Notes: generated from the sequence alone by a model not told the origin. Numbered from the stretch's first letter, positions 17,887 to 28,012 are shown. The stretch: DNA of 64,000 nucleotides from Bacteroidota bacterium (GCA_020161435.1 JAIUNV010000005.1:1-64000), one strand, 5' to 3'. Program-made: numbers and translations.

Positions 17887-20800
17887 CTATTGAAGTATCT
17901 GAATTTTCTTGGTGATATTACCCTGAGAAGAAATGATTTGTAACAGGTATACTCCGGCAGGCAATGTTTTAATTAGATATTGACCGCTGGCGGATGGCGT
18001 AAATACCTGTACCGTTTTTCCATGGATGTCTACCAGCCTCAAGCCAGTTACTTGTTGATGATTTGAAATAGTAAAAGACCTGCTTACGGGATTGGGAGAT
18101 ATCGAAAATGGTTGACTCTGGGAACGATTGACACTTACAATTGAAGAGTAGGTAAATCTTCCATCAATATCAACCTGTTTGAGACGGTAGTAAGTAAGGT
18201 TCCAGGGATTTTCATCTATAATGTGATAATTGAAACCCAGATTGCTGTTTCCAACACCATTTACAAATTGTAGTGTACTAAAGTTAGTAGCAGTCTGACT
18301 TCTTTCTACAAAAAAGCCCTTGTTGTTGTGTTCGGTTTTTGTAGTCCATGCTAACCTGTTGCCCATATTTGTAGCGGTACCAGTAAAAGATTGTAACAGC
18401 ACTGGTAGCGAACCCGCAAAACTCACTGTTGTTTCTGCAGACGGGCCTTTCATTTCTGTATTGCCTACGCTATCTACCCCCAAGCTGTAAAACCGGTACA
18501 CGTGTTCGGCTGCACCTGTAAACAGTGCACTATCCTTACCAATTTTTCCAAGGTACTGATATGGGCCACCATTATCTGAAACATACAGTAAATAATGCCG
18601 GATGCCACTCGATGCATCTGCGCCATTCACCCGAATTACGGCAGTGGTATCTTGAATGCGGTTTGCAGAAACTGCCTGTGTAGCTGGTCTGTTTACATCA
18701 ATCGTATTAAGCCAGGTATTGGTGATGATTGGTTCATTGGTATCGAAAATGATGGATGCCTTATTTTGAATGTGGGTGCCATCTGTTAAGCCTGATTTTA
18801 AGTTGATGGCAAAACTGATATTGCCTTCGCCTTCGGGGGAGCTTACATTGGGGGGTAAAAAACCTGCCAGAGGATCTTCTGGTAATGTACCCGTTTGCTT
18901 GTCAATGGTTTTCATCAGGGCTTTCAACACACCGGTTGCAGTATCTAATTGAATGCTAAAACGGATGTTGTATAAACTATTATAAGGAATATCATTTACA
19001 TAGTCAGATGCATTCATAGGCAAGAACACAGAGGTGTCGCCAATGGTATAGCTTAGTGTCCTGAAGCTGTGTAAATCAAATACATTTTTATCAAGCGTAT
19101 CAATGATTTCAACTGTTTGCGCCGGTAGCGTGGCACTGTCTACATTTTCAAAGTAGATGGTGTAGTTCATAATTCTGTCTTGATTATTGATGTAACCAGA
19201 AGTACCATAACCGGCAGGGCCAACTTTGCTATTGGGGTCTAATGAATTGCGAACCTGAATTGGTTTCTCTTTTGGCTTCGGTTGATTTTCGGGACAATTA
19301 TTCACAATTTCGAGGGCATTAAGGGCAAGGTTACTTTCAAGCAACAGTATATCTGTGGAAACATCTGCTGCTTCTACTAATGGGTTTACCGTAATTTCTC
19401 CGGCACAGTTTTTTAAAGCACCCGCTACAGATTTTCCTACACTGGCATTGGTGGCATCGCCGGTAGAGCCTGTGAAGAAGTATGATACACCTGCGTACAA
19501 CGAACTTATGCCTGCCCTTATTACGTTGGCCGCACAATCTAAACCAGGCACCAGTGAAGCGCCATCAAAAACCAGATCGCCTGCTAATTTCAATCTTGCT
19601 TTATTACAATCGCTTACCCAGCTCCTTTCTTCCGATCCCGAAAGCGGGCCTACTACCCATGTATAAATGCGATCTTGCAAAATGGCTGATTTTACATTGA
19701 AGTTGATATCCCGATAGCCCTGTTGTGGTATGCCGGCGAGATATAATGCATACAAATTTCCATCAGTGGGGTATCCCTGGGCTTTTGTTACTTTCCTAAA
19801 TGCAGGAAGATTTGCCAGCGTATCATTTGGTACATTCAGTGTTACAATGTCTACCAGTTTGTTTAGTAGTGTAACTTCCATGCCAGCAGGAAAAAGTGCA
19901 TACAACTCTACTCCGCCAGCCATTGTATTGCCTTCATTGTGAATTCTCACTTTGTAAGATGTGGCAGTATTTACACGTATAACATCGCGGCCAATGATTT
20001 CAGTTTTTAACTGGTCTATCAATCCATCCACTCTATAGCCATTGGGTATGGTATAGCTGGTGTCATCTGTGGTAATACTAACGTCGTACTGGCCTAATGG
20101 TGCATCGTGCAAATCAATAACCGCTGAAAATTTGTTTCCCTCTGTTGCAACCACACGAATACTATCAGTAAAAATTTTGCCCTGACCCGATAATGTAACC
20201 CTGGTATTGGGAGAGAAGCCACCACCAAACGCGGAAAACTCTACATTGCCAGGACCGCTATTATTGGGGCTGTATCTATCTAGCCCTCTTACCACAAGTG
20301 TCATGGTTGCCGTATCTACGTAGTTGCAGGTACTGTTTTTAGCAATCAATCGAATGGGATAGCTACCTGCTGCGTATGCTTTTAAATTAGGAGCCACCTG
20401 TGTACTTGTTGTTCCATCACCCAGTTGCCATACATAACTGTCTGCACGTTGGCTTTGGTTAGTAAACTCATATAAACCACCACCTAGTAAATGAGTGAAG
20501 GCCGCTTCAGGGTTGCGGTTCACGTACAATGGCTTGATGCTATATTTAAAACATCCGGAACTAATTACTCTAATGAATACAGAATCAGTAGTTACACAGT
20601 TTACCCCTATAGTATCGATAATGGTTGTACCTGCACTTACCGTCGAGCTTTTTACATATGCTGCAGTCAGTTGAGGATTTGAAGTTGTGCCTTTTCGGTA
20701 AATATATACGTATAAATACCCGTTGCTGTTTTGAGTATTGGTGCCTTCAACCACGTATTGTATAGTACCTCGGGCCGGCATAGCTGTTACAAAATAATCG

Positions 20801-23337
20801 TCGCCGTCTTCCAGGTTTTTGGTGAGGTATCCAATATTGTCTGATACAATGCTATCAATAGGCAGGAGCGTGGCAGTATTAAACGTATTGTTGGTGTCAG
20901 CTTCAGGCAAAGAGGTGTTTACCAAATCGAACGACCATTCATATTGCCATGCGCCTGATGATGTGATGCGGTGATAAAAACTATCTACTGCTCTGCACGG
21001 TATTAAGAATGTATCAGCTATGCTGGTACCAGGTGTGTGGCTTGAGCCTTTTACATACCGGGCAAAAAGTTGGCCGCTGAGCTTTCTGCCGTTGTATCCG
21101 TAGTGATACACATACCCATTGGTGCTACCTGTATTTGTAGCTTTTATTATAATTCTCGCGGTGCCATATGCAGGTATTTGCCCGGCAAAGTAATCATCAT
21201 TATCACTGAGGCCACGCTGTACATACCCAATATTACCGCTGATTGTAGCCCCATAGAACACGTTTTGTGCAACGTCTATTGTATTGTTGTTTTCTACATC
21301 CTGCGGTATCATATCTTTCAGGTTGTAGGATAACTTATAGGTAAAACTGCCTGATGAAGTGACACGAATAAAATAGGTGCCTGCCATGCGTCCTTTGAGT
21401 ACAAAAGAATCAGCAATCATTGTATTGGCAGTTATACTGCTACCTTGAATGTAGTCGGCAGCAATTTGACCACCGTTACCTCCGGCATCGTATACGTATA
21501 CATAAACGTAGCCATTGGTATTTTGAGTATTGACGCCTTCCAGCTTAATGTGCAAGGTGCCATTTTGAGCCAGCTGCAGGCGGTAGTAATCACTGGCATC
21601 ATATGCTCCATTGCTACGGTATCCTATATTGCCTGTAAGGGTAATTTGCTCAGGTAAGTGTATGGCAGTGCTGGTGTCTGCATTTTGCTCCTCATCTTCT
21701 GGCGCAGTATTTATCAGGTCATACTGGATGGTATAATTGAATGAACGACTCGACTCTACCTGCAGATAGTGCAAACCCGACTGCCTGCCATATACATAAA
21801 AAGTATCAGACACACTTACATCAGGCATTACGCTTGTTGAACTTACATAATCAGCCAATAATTGCCCACTGGCTTTTTGGCCGTCATATATTCTCAGATA
21901 CATGTATCCATTGCTGGCACTCTTATTTGTTCCTTGTACAATAACACGGAATGTACCAAAGCCAGGCAACTGTGTTTGATAGTAATCTCTTTCATCGGTT
22001 ACGCTACCAGAGGTATAACCGATACGCCCTACTTGTGAAAGGCCAGAGATCAATGGAAAAGCCTCATCAAAAGTATTATTGGGCTCAGGGTCTTCACTGC
22101 TGGGTTCTTGTATCATTTCATACCTGAAACTGTAAGAAAATGCAGCAGTTGAAATCAGCCTTATGTAAAATGAATCAGCCAGTTGGCCAGTTACGGTAAT
22201 AGTATCTAAAATGGTTGCTCCGGCATTTATGCTCGATGTGTTACTGATGAATCGACCGAACTGTTGTCCTGATGACTTTCGTTTATCATAGCCGTACATA
22301 TAAATATATCCAAGTTTGGAGTCGCGGTTGGTGGCACTTATATAAATTCGTACTGCAGCATCTTCAGGCAGTTTAGTTTTAAAAAAGTCATTTTCATCTG
22401 AACTGCCATTGCTGTAGTAACCGATAATTCCAGAAGTGGGTGCAGCAGCAGTAATACTGGTGGCTTGCTCAAAATTATCGTTTGGTTCTGTATCGGCTGA
22501 AGGAGTTTCACTCATCGAAAAGGAGAGATTGTAGTTGAATGCACTGGAGGCAATAAGACGTAAGTACACTGTATCTTTTGCTCTTCCTTTCAATACAAAT
22601 GTTTCGGTTGCTGTAGCAGCAGCGTTGATAGCAGATGCCTGAACATAATCGGCTAAAATCAGGCTGTTTAATTGAGGTCTGTCGTATACATATAAATACA
22701 AATAGCCACTACTGGCAGAAACGTTTTGACCTGTTGTTGTGATGTGAAGCGTACCATTGTCGGGCAATATGGTGTAGAAGAAATCATCAACATCTTCCAC
22801 ACCACTTTTTTTATAAGCAATATTGCCAGTGGTTACACTGGTAAAGGATATTGGCACAGCTTGCCCGATGTTGTTGTTGGGTTCTGTATCATTCACAGGC
22901 GTTTGCTGCATGCTATAGGTAGTGGATACGGTAAAGCAAGCAGATGTAGTAAGCCGGATAAATACCGAATCTGCAAGCATTCCTGGTATTGCTATAGAAT
23001 CTGTGCTGGTTTCACCGGGTGCAATAGAAGCAGCCGCAACATACCCGGCATACAGCAAACCACTGTTTTTTCTGCCATCGTATACATATGCATACACGTA
23101 ACCATTGCTGCTACTAGTATTGGTAATGCTCATTTGTACCAGCATTTTGCCATTGGCAGGCAGCAGCGTCGTCAGGTATTCGTCCTGCGTTTTGCACACT
23201 TGTGCAGTTACTTGTTGTGATGCCGCAATAGGTCTCGCATTTTCAAAACTATTGTAAGGCTGCGCATACAATGAAATGGGTACAAATTGTATCAACAGAA
23301 AAAAACAGATAAGCCCAAAGGGTAAAGAAAATTTCAT
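17887..23337 (-). CDS. Giant T9SS-secreted protein with seven repeat domains, PKD domain and C-terminal sorting signal
   Basis: A 1,816-residue surface or secreted protein. After a signal peptide (ending SLYAQ) come seven tandem repeats of about 120-130 residues (about 27-930). Each has an acidic opener such as DTEPNNN or DPEPNNT, then GNIGY, D-D(F/Y)(F/Y), and NGY-Y-Y-YD. These resemble pre-peptidase (PPC) beta-sandwich domains. A PKD domain follows (YVWQLGDGTTS, about 980), then a DUF11/DUF7619-like region (TLPAQTVEIIDTLD). Last comes a T9SS type A sorting domain (ISPNPVSRSF ... PAGVYLLQIIS). The start at 23337 opens the signal peptide. No enzymatic domain is recognisable, so an adhesin or structural role is likely. 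It ends at a strong terminator. Confidence 0.88.
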   Translation of the reverse strand: MKFSLPFGLICFFLLIQFVPISLYAQPYNSFENARPIAASQQVTAQVCKTQDEYLTTLLPANGKMLVQMSITNTSSSNGYVYAYVYDGRKNSGLLYAGYVAAASIAPGETSTDSIAIPGMLADSVFIRLTTSACFTVSTTYSMQQTPVNDTEPNNNIGQAVPISFTSVTTGNIAYKKSGVEDVDDFFYTILPDNGTLHITTTGQNVSASSGYLYLYVYDRPQLNSLILADYVQASAINAAATATETFVLKGRAKDTVYLRLIASSAFNYNLSFSMSETPSADTEPNDNFEQATSITAAAPTSGIIGYYSNGSSDENDFFKTKLPEDAAVRIYISATNRDSKLGYIYMYGYDKRKSSGQQFGRFISNTSSINAGATILDTITVTGQLADSFYIRLISTAAFSYSFRYEMIQEPSSEDPEPNNTFDEAFPLISGLSQVGRIGYTSGSVTDERDYYQTQLPGFGTFRVIVQGTNKSASNGYMYLRIYDGQKASGQLLADYVSSTSVMPDVSVSDTFYVYGRQSGLHYLQVESSRSFNYTIQYDLINTAPEDEEQNADTSTAIHLPEQITLTGNIGYRSNGAYDASDYYRLQLAQNGTLHIKLEGVNTQNTNGYVYVYVYDAGGNGGQIAADYIQGSSITANTMIADSFVLKGRMAGTYFIRVTSSGSFTYKLSYNLKDMIPQDVENNNTIDVAQNVFYGATISGNIGYVQRGLSDNDDYFAGQIPAYGTARIIIKATNTGSTNGYVYHYGYNGRKLSGQLFARYVKGSSHTPGTSIADTFLIPCRAVDSFYHRITSSGAWQYEWSFDLVNTSLPEADTNNTFNTATLLPIDSIVSDNIGYLTKNLEDGDDYFVTAMPARGTIQYVVEGTNTQNSNGYLYVYIYRKGTTSNPQLTAAYVKSSTVSAGTTIIDTIGVNCVTTDSVFIRVISSGCFKYSIKPLYVNRNPEAAFTHLLGGGLYEFTNQSQRADSYVWQLGDGTTSTQVAPNLKAYAAGSYPIRLIAKNSTCNYVDTATMTLVVRGLDRYSPNNSGPGNVEFSAFGGGFSPNTRVTLSGQGKIFTDSIRVVATEGNKFSAVIDLHDAPLGQYDVSITTDDTSYTIPNGYRVDGLIDQLKTEIIGRDVIRVNTATSYKVRIHNEGNTMAGGVELYALFPAGMEVTLLNKLVDIVTLNVPNDTLANLPAFRKVTKAQGYPTDGNLYALYLAGIPQQGYRDINFNVKSAILQDRIYTWVVGPLSGSEERSWVSDCNKARLKLAGDLVFDGASLVPGLDCAANVIRAGISSLYAGVSYFFTGSTGDATNASVGKSVAGALKNCAGEITVNPLVEAADVSTDILLLESNLALNALEIVNNCPENQPKPKEKPIQVRNSLDPNSKVGPAGYGTSGYINNQDRIMNYTIYFENVDSATLPAQTVEIIDTLDKNVFDLHSFRTLSYTIGDTSVFLPMNASDYVNDIPYNSLYNIRFSIQLDTATGVLKALMKTIDKQTGTLPEDPLAGFLPPNVSSPEGEGNISFAINLKSGLTDGTHIQNKASIIFDTNEPIITNTWLNTIDVNRPATQAVSANRIQDTTAVIRVNGADASSGIRHYLLYVSDNGGPYQYLGKIGKDSALFTGAAEHVYRFYSLGVDSVGNTEMKGPSAETTVSFAGSLPVLLQSFTGTATNMGNRLAWTTKTEHNNKGFFVERSQTATNFSTLQFVNGVGNSNLGFNYHIIDENPWNLTYYRLKQVDIDGRFTYSSIVSVNRSQSQPFSISPNPVSRSFTISNHQQVTGLRLVDIHGKTVQVFTPSASGQYLIKTLPAGVYLLQIISSQGNITKKIQILQ

Positions 23338-23567
23338 AGCAATTGTTTTGATGGTTTTTGAAGGCGGGTATTTGATGTTGTGCATAACAGCTATATAAAA
23401 GAGTAGCCATCCTGCGGTTAATCAGGACTGCACAAAGTTGTTTCTCACCTGCGACTGCTGCAATACAGGTTCTTGTACATTTTGTCTATAGGGAAACCTG
23501 TATTTTGATTTCGGGTTTCTTGAATAGCATTTTATTCTGCTACTTTTAGTTGATAAGCCATCGGTTC

Positions 23568-25622
23568 ATGAAAGGCATTTTTCTTATTGCGGCGATTATT
23601 TTGCAAAGCCATTGTATGGCACAGCTGGCTGTAGATTCATTGCAGCTGGTGCTGCGTAATCGTAACTTACCAGAATCTACTCAGGTAAACACCCTGAACG
23701 AATTGGGCACTGCTTTTTGGAAAGCAGGCAACGATTCTCTTGCCTATATCCAACACCGGAAAGCCATTGCCATTGCAAAAAAGAGTGGCTTTTATCTGGG
23801 TGAGGCCAAGGCCCGCTTTCAGCTGGTACGTATGGAAATGGAGCATTTGGAAGATGTAACAACTGCTCACAAACATTTGGATACAACACTCATGCTGGCT
23901 AAGCAATACAATAATGATTGGATTGAAGCCATGACCTGTTTTCGAAAAGCACAACTGTATGCTTCCGGTTTTTATGAGCATTACGATACAGTACCCATTT
24001 TGTATGAAAGGGCAAGAGCATTGTTTGTAAGCAGTGGCGATAAAGCCATGGAAGGTTCTGTATATGTAGAACTCGGAACTTTTGTAGCTGCAGAAGGAAA
24101 GTATGCACAAGCTATAGACTACATGCTGAAGGGCAAGAAACTACAAGAAAGTACAGGAGATATAAAAGCACTCAGGGCCACCATTCCCAATCTTGGCACC
24201 ATGTATCTCAATCTTAAAATGTACGATAAGGCATTGGCTACTTTCGACGAAGCCAGCAAGATAGCCCACCAGCTTAACGACAAAAGAGTGCTCGCCTTTA
24301 TTGATTATCAAAAGGGCTTTTTATACAAAGAAAAAAAACAGTATGCGGATGCGCTGAAGTATTCATTGCAAGCAGTAAAGTTATTTGAGGAAGCGGGGGC
24401 GTTGCAAGTATTAACCAATGTGTATGCACGGGTAGCACAAATTTATTACTTGCAAAACAAACTCGATTCTGCGCTGAAGCTCAATAAATATGCAGATAGT
24501 TTATACTTTGCTCATGTTGGTATTGAAGAAACATTTTTCCATTACACCAATATGAATTTTGCCCGCATTTATTTGGCACAACAACGGTATGATAGTGCTA
24601 TTTATTTTGCCACTATGGGAAGAGATACCCTTGAGCACACACAGGTATTACTGCCAGAAGAACTGTCTCTGTACAATGAGGTATTGGCAAAAGCATACGA
24701 AGCAAAAGGTAATTTTTCAAAAGCACTTTTCTATTACAAAGACTATAAAAAATGGTCAGACTCGCTATTAAATGATGAAACAAAGCAAAAAGTGCTGGCA
24801 GCAGGAATAAGTTACGATTTTGAAAAACTGCAGCAGGCCAGCGAATTAGATATCAGAAATCTGAAAGCAGAAAAAGTACGACAAACAAGAAACTTTCTGT
24901 TGGTTTTACTGCTGGCATTATTGCTTATTTTGGGTTTATTGCTTTGGAATTATCGTCAGATACGCAAAAAAAATAAAGCACTTATTGAGAAGCAGGCCGA
25001 AATAGAAAAGGCATTGTTCACCGGCCAAAAAATAGAACGAAAAAGACTGGCCGGCGAGTTGCATGATCATTTGAATACCCAACTGGCTGCTGTAAGGTGG
25101 TACCTGGAGGCAATGGATTTAAGTAATATGGAAGGGCATAATTTGAGCTTGCACAACCGAGTAATGCAAACAAGTGAAGAATTGTACCGCGACATGCGAA
25201 TGATTTCTCACGTTTTATCGCCTGTAGCACTTGAAGATGATGATTTGCAGGGCGCCCTTGAAAAACTTGTTGTTCGAATGAATGAAAGTCAGCCTACACA
25301 TTTCGAATTGCAATACCATGTACAAGACCAGCTTCCGGAAAAAGTAATTAGAGAATTGTACAGTATAGCGTTGGAGCTTACTGCAAATATTGCCCGCCAT
25401 GCAGCTGCTACAAATGGATGGATTTCGATACAACAAACCCCCGATAATATACTTACGCTTTCTGTAGCTGATGATGGCAAAGGCATGCCGGCTCAGCAAA
25501 CCTCAGATGGTATTGGCATTCAAAATGTGAGGCAACGGGCTGCCGATATTGGTGCTGTACTCCATATTGCTGATCGTAAGCCTGCGGGTACAATAATTTC
25601 CATTGAGATGCCTATGCGCTAA
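23568..25622 (+). CDS. TPR-containing sensor histidine kinase (NarX/DesK-type, HisKA_3)
   Basis: A 684-residue kinase. It has a signal peptide (MKGIFLIAAIILQSHCMAQ), about seven TPR repeats in the periplasm (residues about 40-420), one membrane segment (NFLLVLLLALLLILGLLLW, about 441-460) and a short coiled coil. The dimerisation domain carries the phospho-accepting His in RKRLAGELHDHLNTQL (about residue 497), and the ATPase has DDGKGMPA (about 632). The ATG at 23568 is preferred to an upstream TTG. It converges on and overlaps by 4 bases a NarL-type response regulator, its probable partner. The input is unknown; TPRs suggest a protein or peptide signal. Confidence 0.88.
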   Translation: MKGIFLIAAIILQSHCMAQLAVDSLQLVLRNRNLPESTQVNTLNELGTAFWKAGNDSLAYIQHRKAIAIAKKSGFYLGEAKARFQLVRMEMEHLEDVTTAHKHLDTTLMLAKQYNNDWIEAMTCFRKAQLYASGFYEHYDTVPILYERARALFVSSGDKAMEGSVYVELGTFVAAEGKYAQAIDYMLKGKKLQESTGDIKALRATIPNLGTMYLNLKMYDKALATFDEASKIAHQLNDKRVLAFIDYQKGFLYKEKKQYADALKYSLQAVKLFEEAGALQVLTNVYARVAQIYYLQNKLDSALKLNKYADSLYFAHVGIEETFFHYTNMNFARIYLAQQRYDSAIYFATMGRDTLEHTQVLLPEELSLYNEVLAKAYEAKGNFSKALFYYKDYKKWSDSLLNDETKQKVLAAGISYDFEKLQQASELDIRNLKAEKVRQTRNFLLVLLLALLLILGLLLWNYRQIRKKNKALIEKQAEIEKALFTGQKIERKRLAGELHDHLNTQLAAVRWYLEAMDLSNMEGHNLSLHNRVMQTSEELYRDMRMISHVLSPVALEDDDLQGALEKLVVRMNESQPTHFELQYHVQDQLPEKVIRELYSIALELTANIARHAAATNGWISIQQTPDNILTLSVADDGKGMPAQQTSDGIGIQNVRQRAADIGAVLHIADRKPAGTIISIEMPMR

Positions 25623-26251
25623 ATCAATCCATTACGAATAGCAAACTTGGTAATACCGACTACATTTTTTACCTGTAATTTTTTGATGATGTTGTGCCGG
25701 TGTGTTTCAACAGTACCGGGGCTCAAAAACAACAAACGTGCTATTTCGGAAGAAGAAAATTCTTGCGCAATCAGTTTTACTACTTCTATTTCACGGGCTG
25801 TAAGCTGCGATGGCAACACTTTAGATTCTTCATCATCAGAAGGGTTCACCAACTCGTTCAATACTACATTGCTAATGTATTTTTCGCCATTGGCTACAGT
25901 ACGTATGGCTTTTTCCAATTCAGTTTTACCGGCTCTCTTCAAAATGTATCCTGATATACCGGCATGAAAGGCAGACTTGATGAGCTGGTGATTTTCTTCT
26001 ACCGTCAGCATCAAAATAGCCAGCTTTTTGTTTTGCATACGCAGGGCCGTAGTGAGTTCTATTCCATTTACATCTGGCATAGAAAGGTCTGTAATCAAAA
26101 CATCAATGGCATGAGTTTCCAGGTGCTGCTGCATCGCTTTGGCATTGGTAAAAGTAGCCGTTACTTCCATGTTGCTCATGGTAGCAATAAGTAGTCCGAG
26201 GCTTTCAAGAATAATCGGATGGTCGTCGCATATTGCAATGCGTAAGGGCAT
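25619..26251 (-). CDS. NarL/LuxR-family response regulator
   Basis: A 210-residue DNA-binding regulator. The receiver domain has the acidic pair in ICDDHP, the phospho-accepting Asp in LITDLSMPDVNG (about residue 55) and the conserved Lys in YILKRAG. The GerE/LuxR helix-turn-helix is at the C-terminus (LTAREIEVVKLIAQEFSSSEIARLL). I start at the ATG at 26251 (MPLRIAICDDHPI), since the upstream in-frame part is a hydrophobic stretch foreign to the family. The tail-to-tail overlap with the HisKA_3 kinase gene is unusual for a two-component pair, which are mostly co-directional. The output domain class matches the kinase class. Confidence 0.9.
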   Translation of the reverse strand: MPLRIAICDDHPIILESLGLLIATMSNMEVTATFTNAKAMQQHLETHAIDVLITDLSMPDVNGIELTTALRMQNKKLAILMLTVEENHQLIKSAFHAGISGYILKRAGKTELEKAIRTVANGEKYISNVVLNELVNPSDDEESKVLPSQLTAREIEVVKLIAQEFSSSEIARLLFLSPGTVETHRHNIIKKLQVKNVVGITKFAIRNGLI

Positions 26252-26418
26252 ACGGTGTATTGGATGGTGAGCCTGAAAGTACGGAATAAATACAATCAGC
26301 ACAACCACAGTTAGTAGAGAGTAAAAACAGGAAGCGAACATTTTACCCGTCAACAAATGTTGAACCAATTGGCCGGTAGAAATGACAACTCATTTTAATT
26401 GGCTGATTACTGGCATAC

Positions 26419-26838
26419 TCATGCCGCCACTTTTTCTGCCCTTCCTTTTCCAAATTTTTTAGACCACGGCGGACGCATTTTTAAAAAGGAAATGAAACAA
26501 ACAATAAATACCAAAACAAAACTCCATGCTACTCCTTTCCAAAAACCGCCAAACTTGGGTATGCGTACAAAACTCTCAGCTGCAAATGCGGCGTACAAGC
26601 CTGCTACCGACCAATACATTCTTTTAAAATGTGTTTCATAGTCTTTGGGGCTTCTTATTTTTTTGAACATGGGTGCCATGCCTGCCACTAATGAAAAGGT
26701 AGACAGCAACGATAAATAATGAAACAACCCGAATTTGCCAAACAGCCTGTAAATGCCAAAAGAGGAGATGAGCAATACCGCCATACTAAGCACATACAAG
26801 TAACCTATTCTTTTGTGCAGAAGCGTTCCTTTTTTCAT
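26419..26838 (-). CDS. DUF2306-like membrane protein, possibly 5'-truncated
   Basis: A 139-residue protein with about four membrane segments (YLYVLSMAVLLISSFGIY, FHYLSLLSTFSLVAGMA, YWSVAGLYAAFAA, WSFVLVFIVCFISFL). The opening LLHKRIGYLYVLSM is like the HR-(x)GR-Y core of DUF2306 proteins, which usually has one or two more helices in front. Here the ATG at 26838 lies in the conserved flank of a REP palindrome (26843-26868), with an in-frame TAA directly before it. The repeat may therefore have replaced the original N-terminus and supplied a new start. Function unknown. Confidence 0.6.
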   Translation of the reverse strand: MKKGTLLHKRIGYLYVLSMAVLLISSFGIYRLFGKFGLFHYLSLLSTFSLVAGMAPMFKKIRSPKDYETHFKRMYWSVAGLYAAFAAESFVRIPKFGGFWKGVAWSFVLVFIVCFISFLKMRPPWSKKFGKGRAEKVAA

Positions 26839-26842
26839 TTAC

Positions 26843-26868
26843 GCAACGTCCCCTGCGGGAGACGTTGC
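26843..26868 (+). repeat. REP palindrome abutting a start codon
   Basis: Consensus 26-mer, plus orientation, 4 bases upstream of the ATG of the DUF2306-like gene. With the REPIN at 26891 it forms the same 144-bp three-REP array as 17600-17743. Confidence 0.92.
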
Positions 26869-26890
26869 TGGGAAGGAGTTCGTATTGCCA

Positions 26891-26986
26891 GCAAGGTCTC
26901 TTGAAAAGGACGTTGCGTTTGGATAGCAGATGTTGTATTGGCGTCGGGGTAACCATTTGCGCAACGTCCCCTGCGGGAGACGTTGC
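26891..26986 (+). mobile_element. REPIN 2 (96 bp)
   Basis: Left REP at 26891-26916 (minus type, one arm change: GCAAGGTC) and right consensus REP at 26961-26986. The spacer is the same length as in REPIN 1, with a few substitutions. Confidence 0.9.
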
Positions 26987-26995
26987 TGGGAAGAA

Positions 26996-27160
26996 ACCCA
27001 GGAAGTCGATGAGGGTATTGTCGAGCTCTTGCTCCTGTGCATAGTGTGAATTCGTTTGCAGGCCAAACATGACTTTGCCCCACAGTCTTTTGAGCTGGTA
27101 AATGCCGGTGCTGCCGGTGTCTAAACGATCTGCTACTGCAATGGGGGAAGTTTCTTTCAT
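26996..27160 (-). pseudogene. 5' gene fragment cut by a REPIN
   Basis: From the ATG at 27160 a 55-residue stretch reads like ordinary protein (MKETSPIAVADRLDTGSTG, then YQLKRLWGKVMFGLQ and QELDNTLIDFLG). The frame then runs directly into the REP flank, where it is translated as FPATSPAGDV, and ends inside the neighbouring gene. This is consistent with a gene whose 3' part has been lost at a REPIN insertion or recombination. I do not recognise the family. Confidence 0.45.
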
Positions 27161-27262
27161 GCGGCGGTAGTGGGTACGATGCCTGCAAATAAACAATCAA
27201 AAAATCTTGTGCCAGATGCAAACATTACTCAGGAGCCATCTTTTACCCGCTGTTCAATGTCT

Positions 27263-28012
27263 TTATTGCCCGGCTCCCGAATTGAAATACGATATCAGTT
27301 CCTTGAGGTCTTTGTCATCAGGAAACAAGGCCAACCCTTTGTCAAACATGGCTTTGGCCTTGGGCAGATCTTTGGTTTCCAACATATAATATTTGCTGAG
27401 CCAGGCGTATAACATGGCGTACTGTTTGTTCTTTACAGGAATGTCTGCCAGCTTTTTGAAAAAGGATTCTGTTTCGGCATATTTTTCATTTTTCAGGGCA
27501 CAGTATCCTGCCCTGAAAATCACAGCAGTGTCTACCGGCGATGGGTCTAAACCATATTTGTAGATATCGTCATACACTTGCAAAGCATTTTTATAGTTCT
27601 TCAAAGCGTTGCCAAAACTTTTATTCTTCATAGAACTGTTGGCATAGGTTACAAACTCCGAATAAAACTTATTGAAAAGCTGGCGATACTCATGGCCAAA
27701 TTCCTGCTGCAGCCATGTTTTCCCGTCTGATAATTCCATCAATTTCCGAATGGCTCTGTGCTGATTGGAGATACAATCATCGGGGAAAGAACTGTAGGGG
27801 CTCGTGTATTGTGCTTTTTTATAAATCTTGTACATCAACATCCACGCTTCAGCATTATCAGCGTACTTCACTTTTACAGCAGCATTAATCGCATTTATTG
27901 CATTAGTGATGTCGTCCCGGTCGTAGTATTGCTGTGCTGTTTGTAAATCGTTGGCATACAAATGGCCGGAGATGCAAGTCAATAGAGTGATAATCAGAAG
28001 TAGTTTTTTCAT
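27263..28012 (-). CDS. Exported TPR protein
   Basis: A 249-residue protein with a signal peptide (MKKLLLIITLLTCISGHLYA) and helical TPR-like repeats. Examples are AQQYYDRDDITNAINAINAA, FGNALKNYKNALQVYDDIY, YAETESFFKKLADIPV and LPKAKAMFDKGLALFPDD. TPRs mediate protein contacts; here they would act in the periplasm. It lies in a minus-strand run with lipoprotein genes of unknown role. There is no lipobox Cys at the signal-peptide end. Partner unknown. Confidence 0.75.
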   Translation of the reverse strand: MKKLLLIITLLTCISGHLYANDLQTAQQYYDRDDITNAINAINAAVKVKYADNAEAWMLMYKIYKKAQYTSPYSSFPDDCISNQHRAIRKLMELSDGKTWLQQEFGHEYRQLFNKFYSEFVTYANSSMKNKSFGNALKNYKNALQVYDDIYKYGLDPSPVDTAVIFRAGYCALKNEKYAETESFFKKLADIPVKNKQYAMLYAWLSKYYMLETKDLPKAKAMFDKGLALFPDDKDLKELISYFNSGAGQ

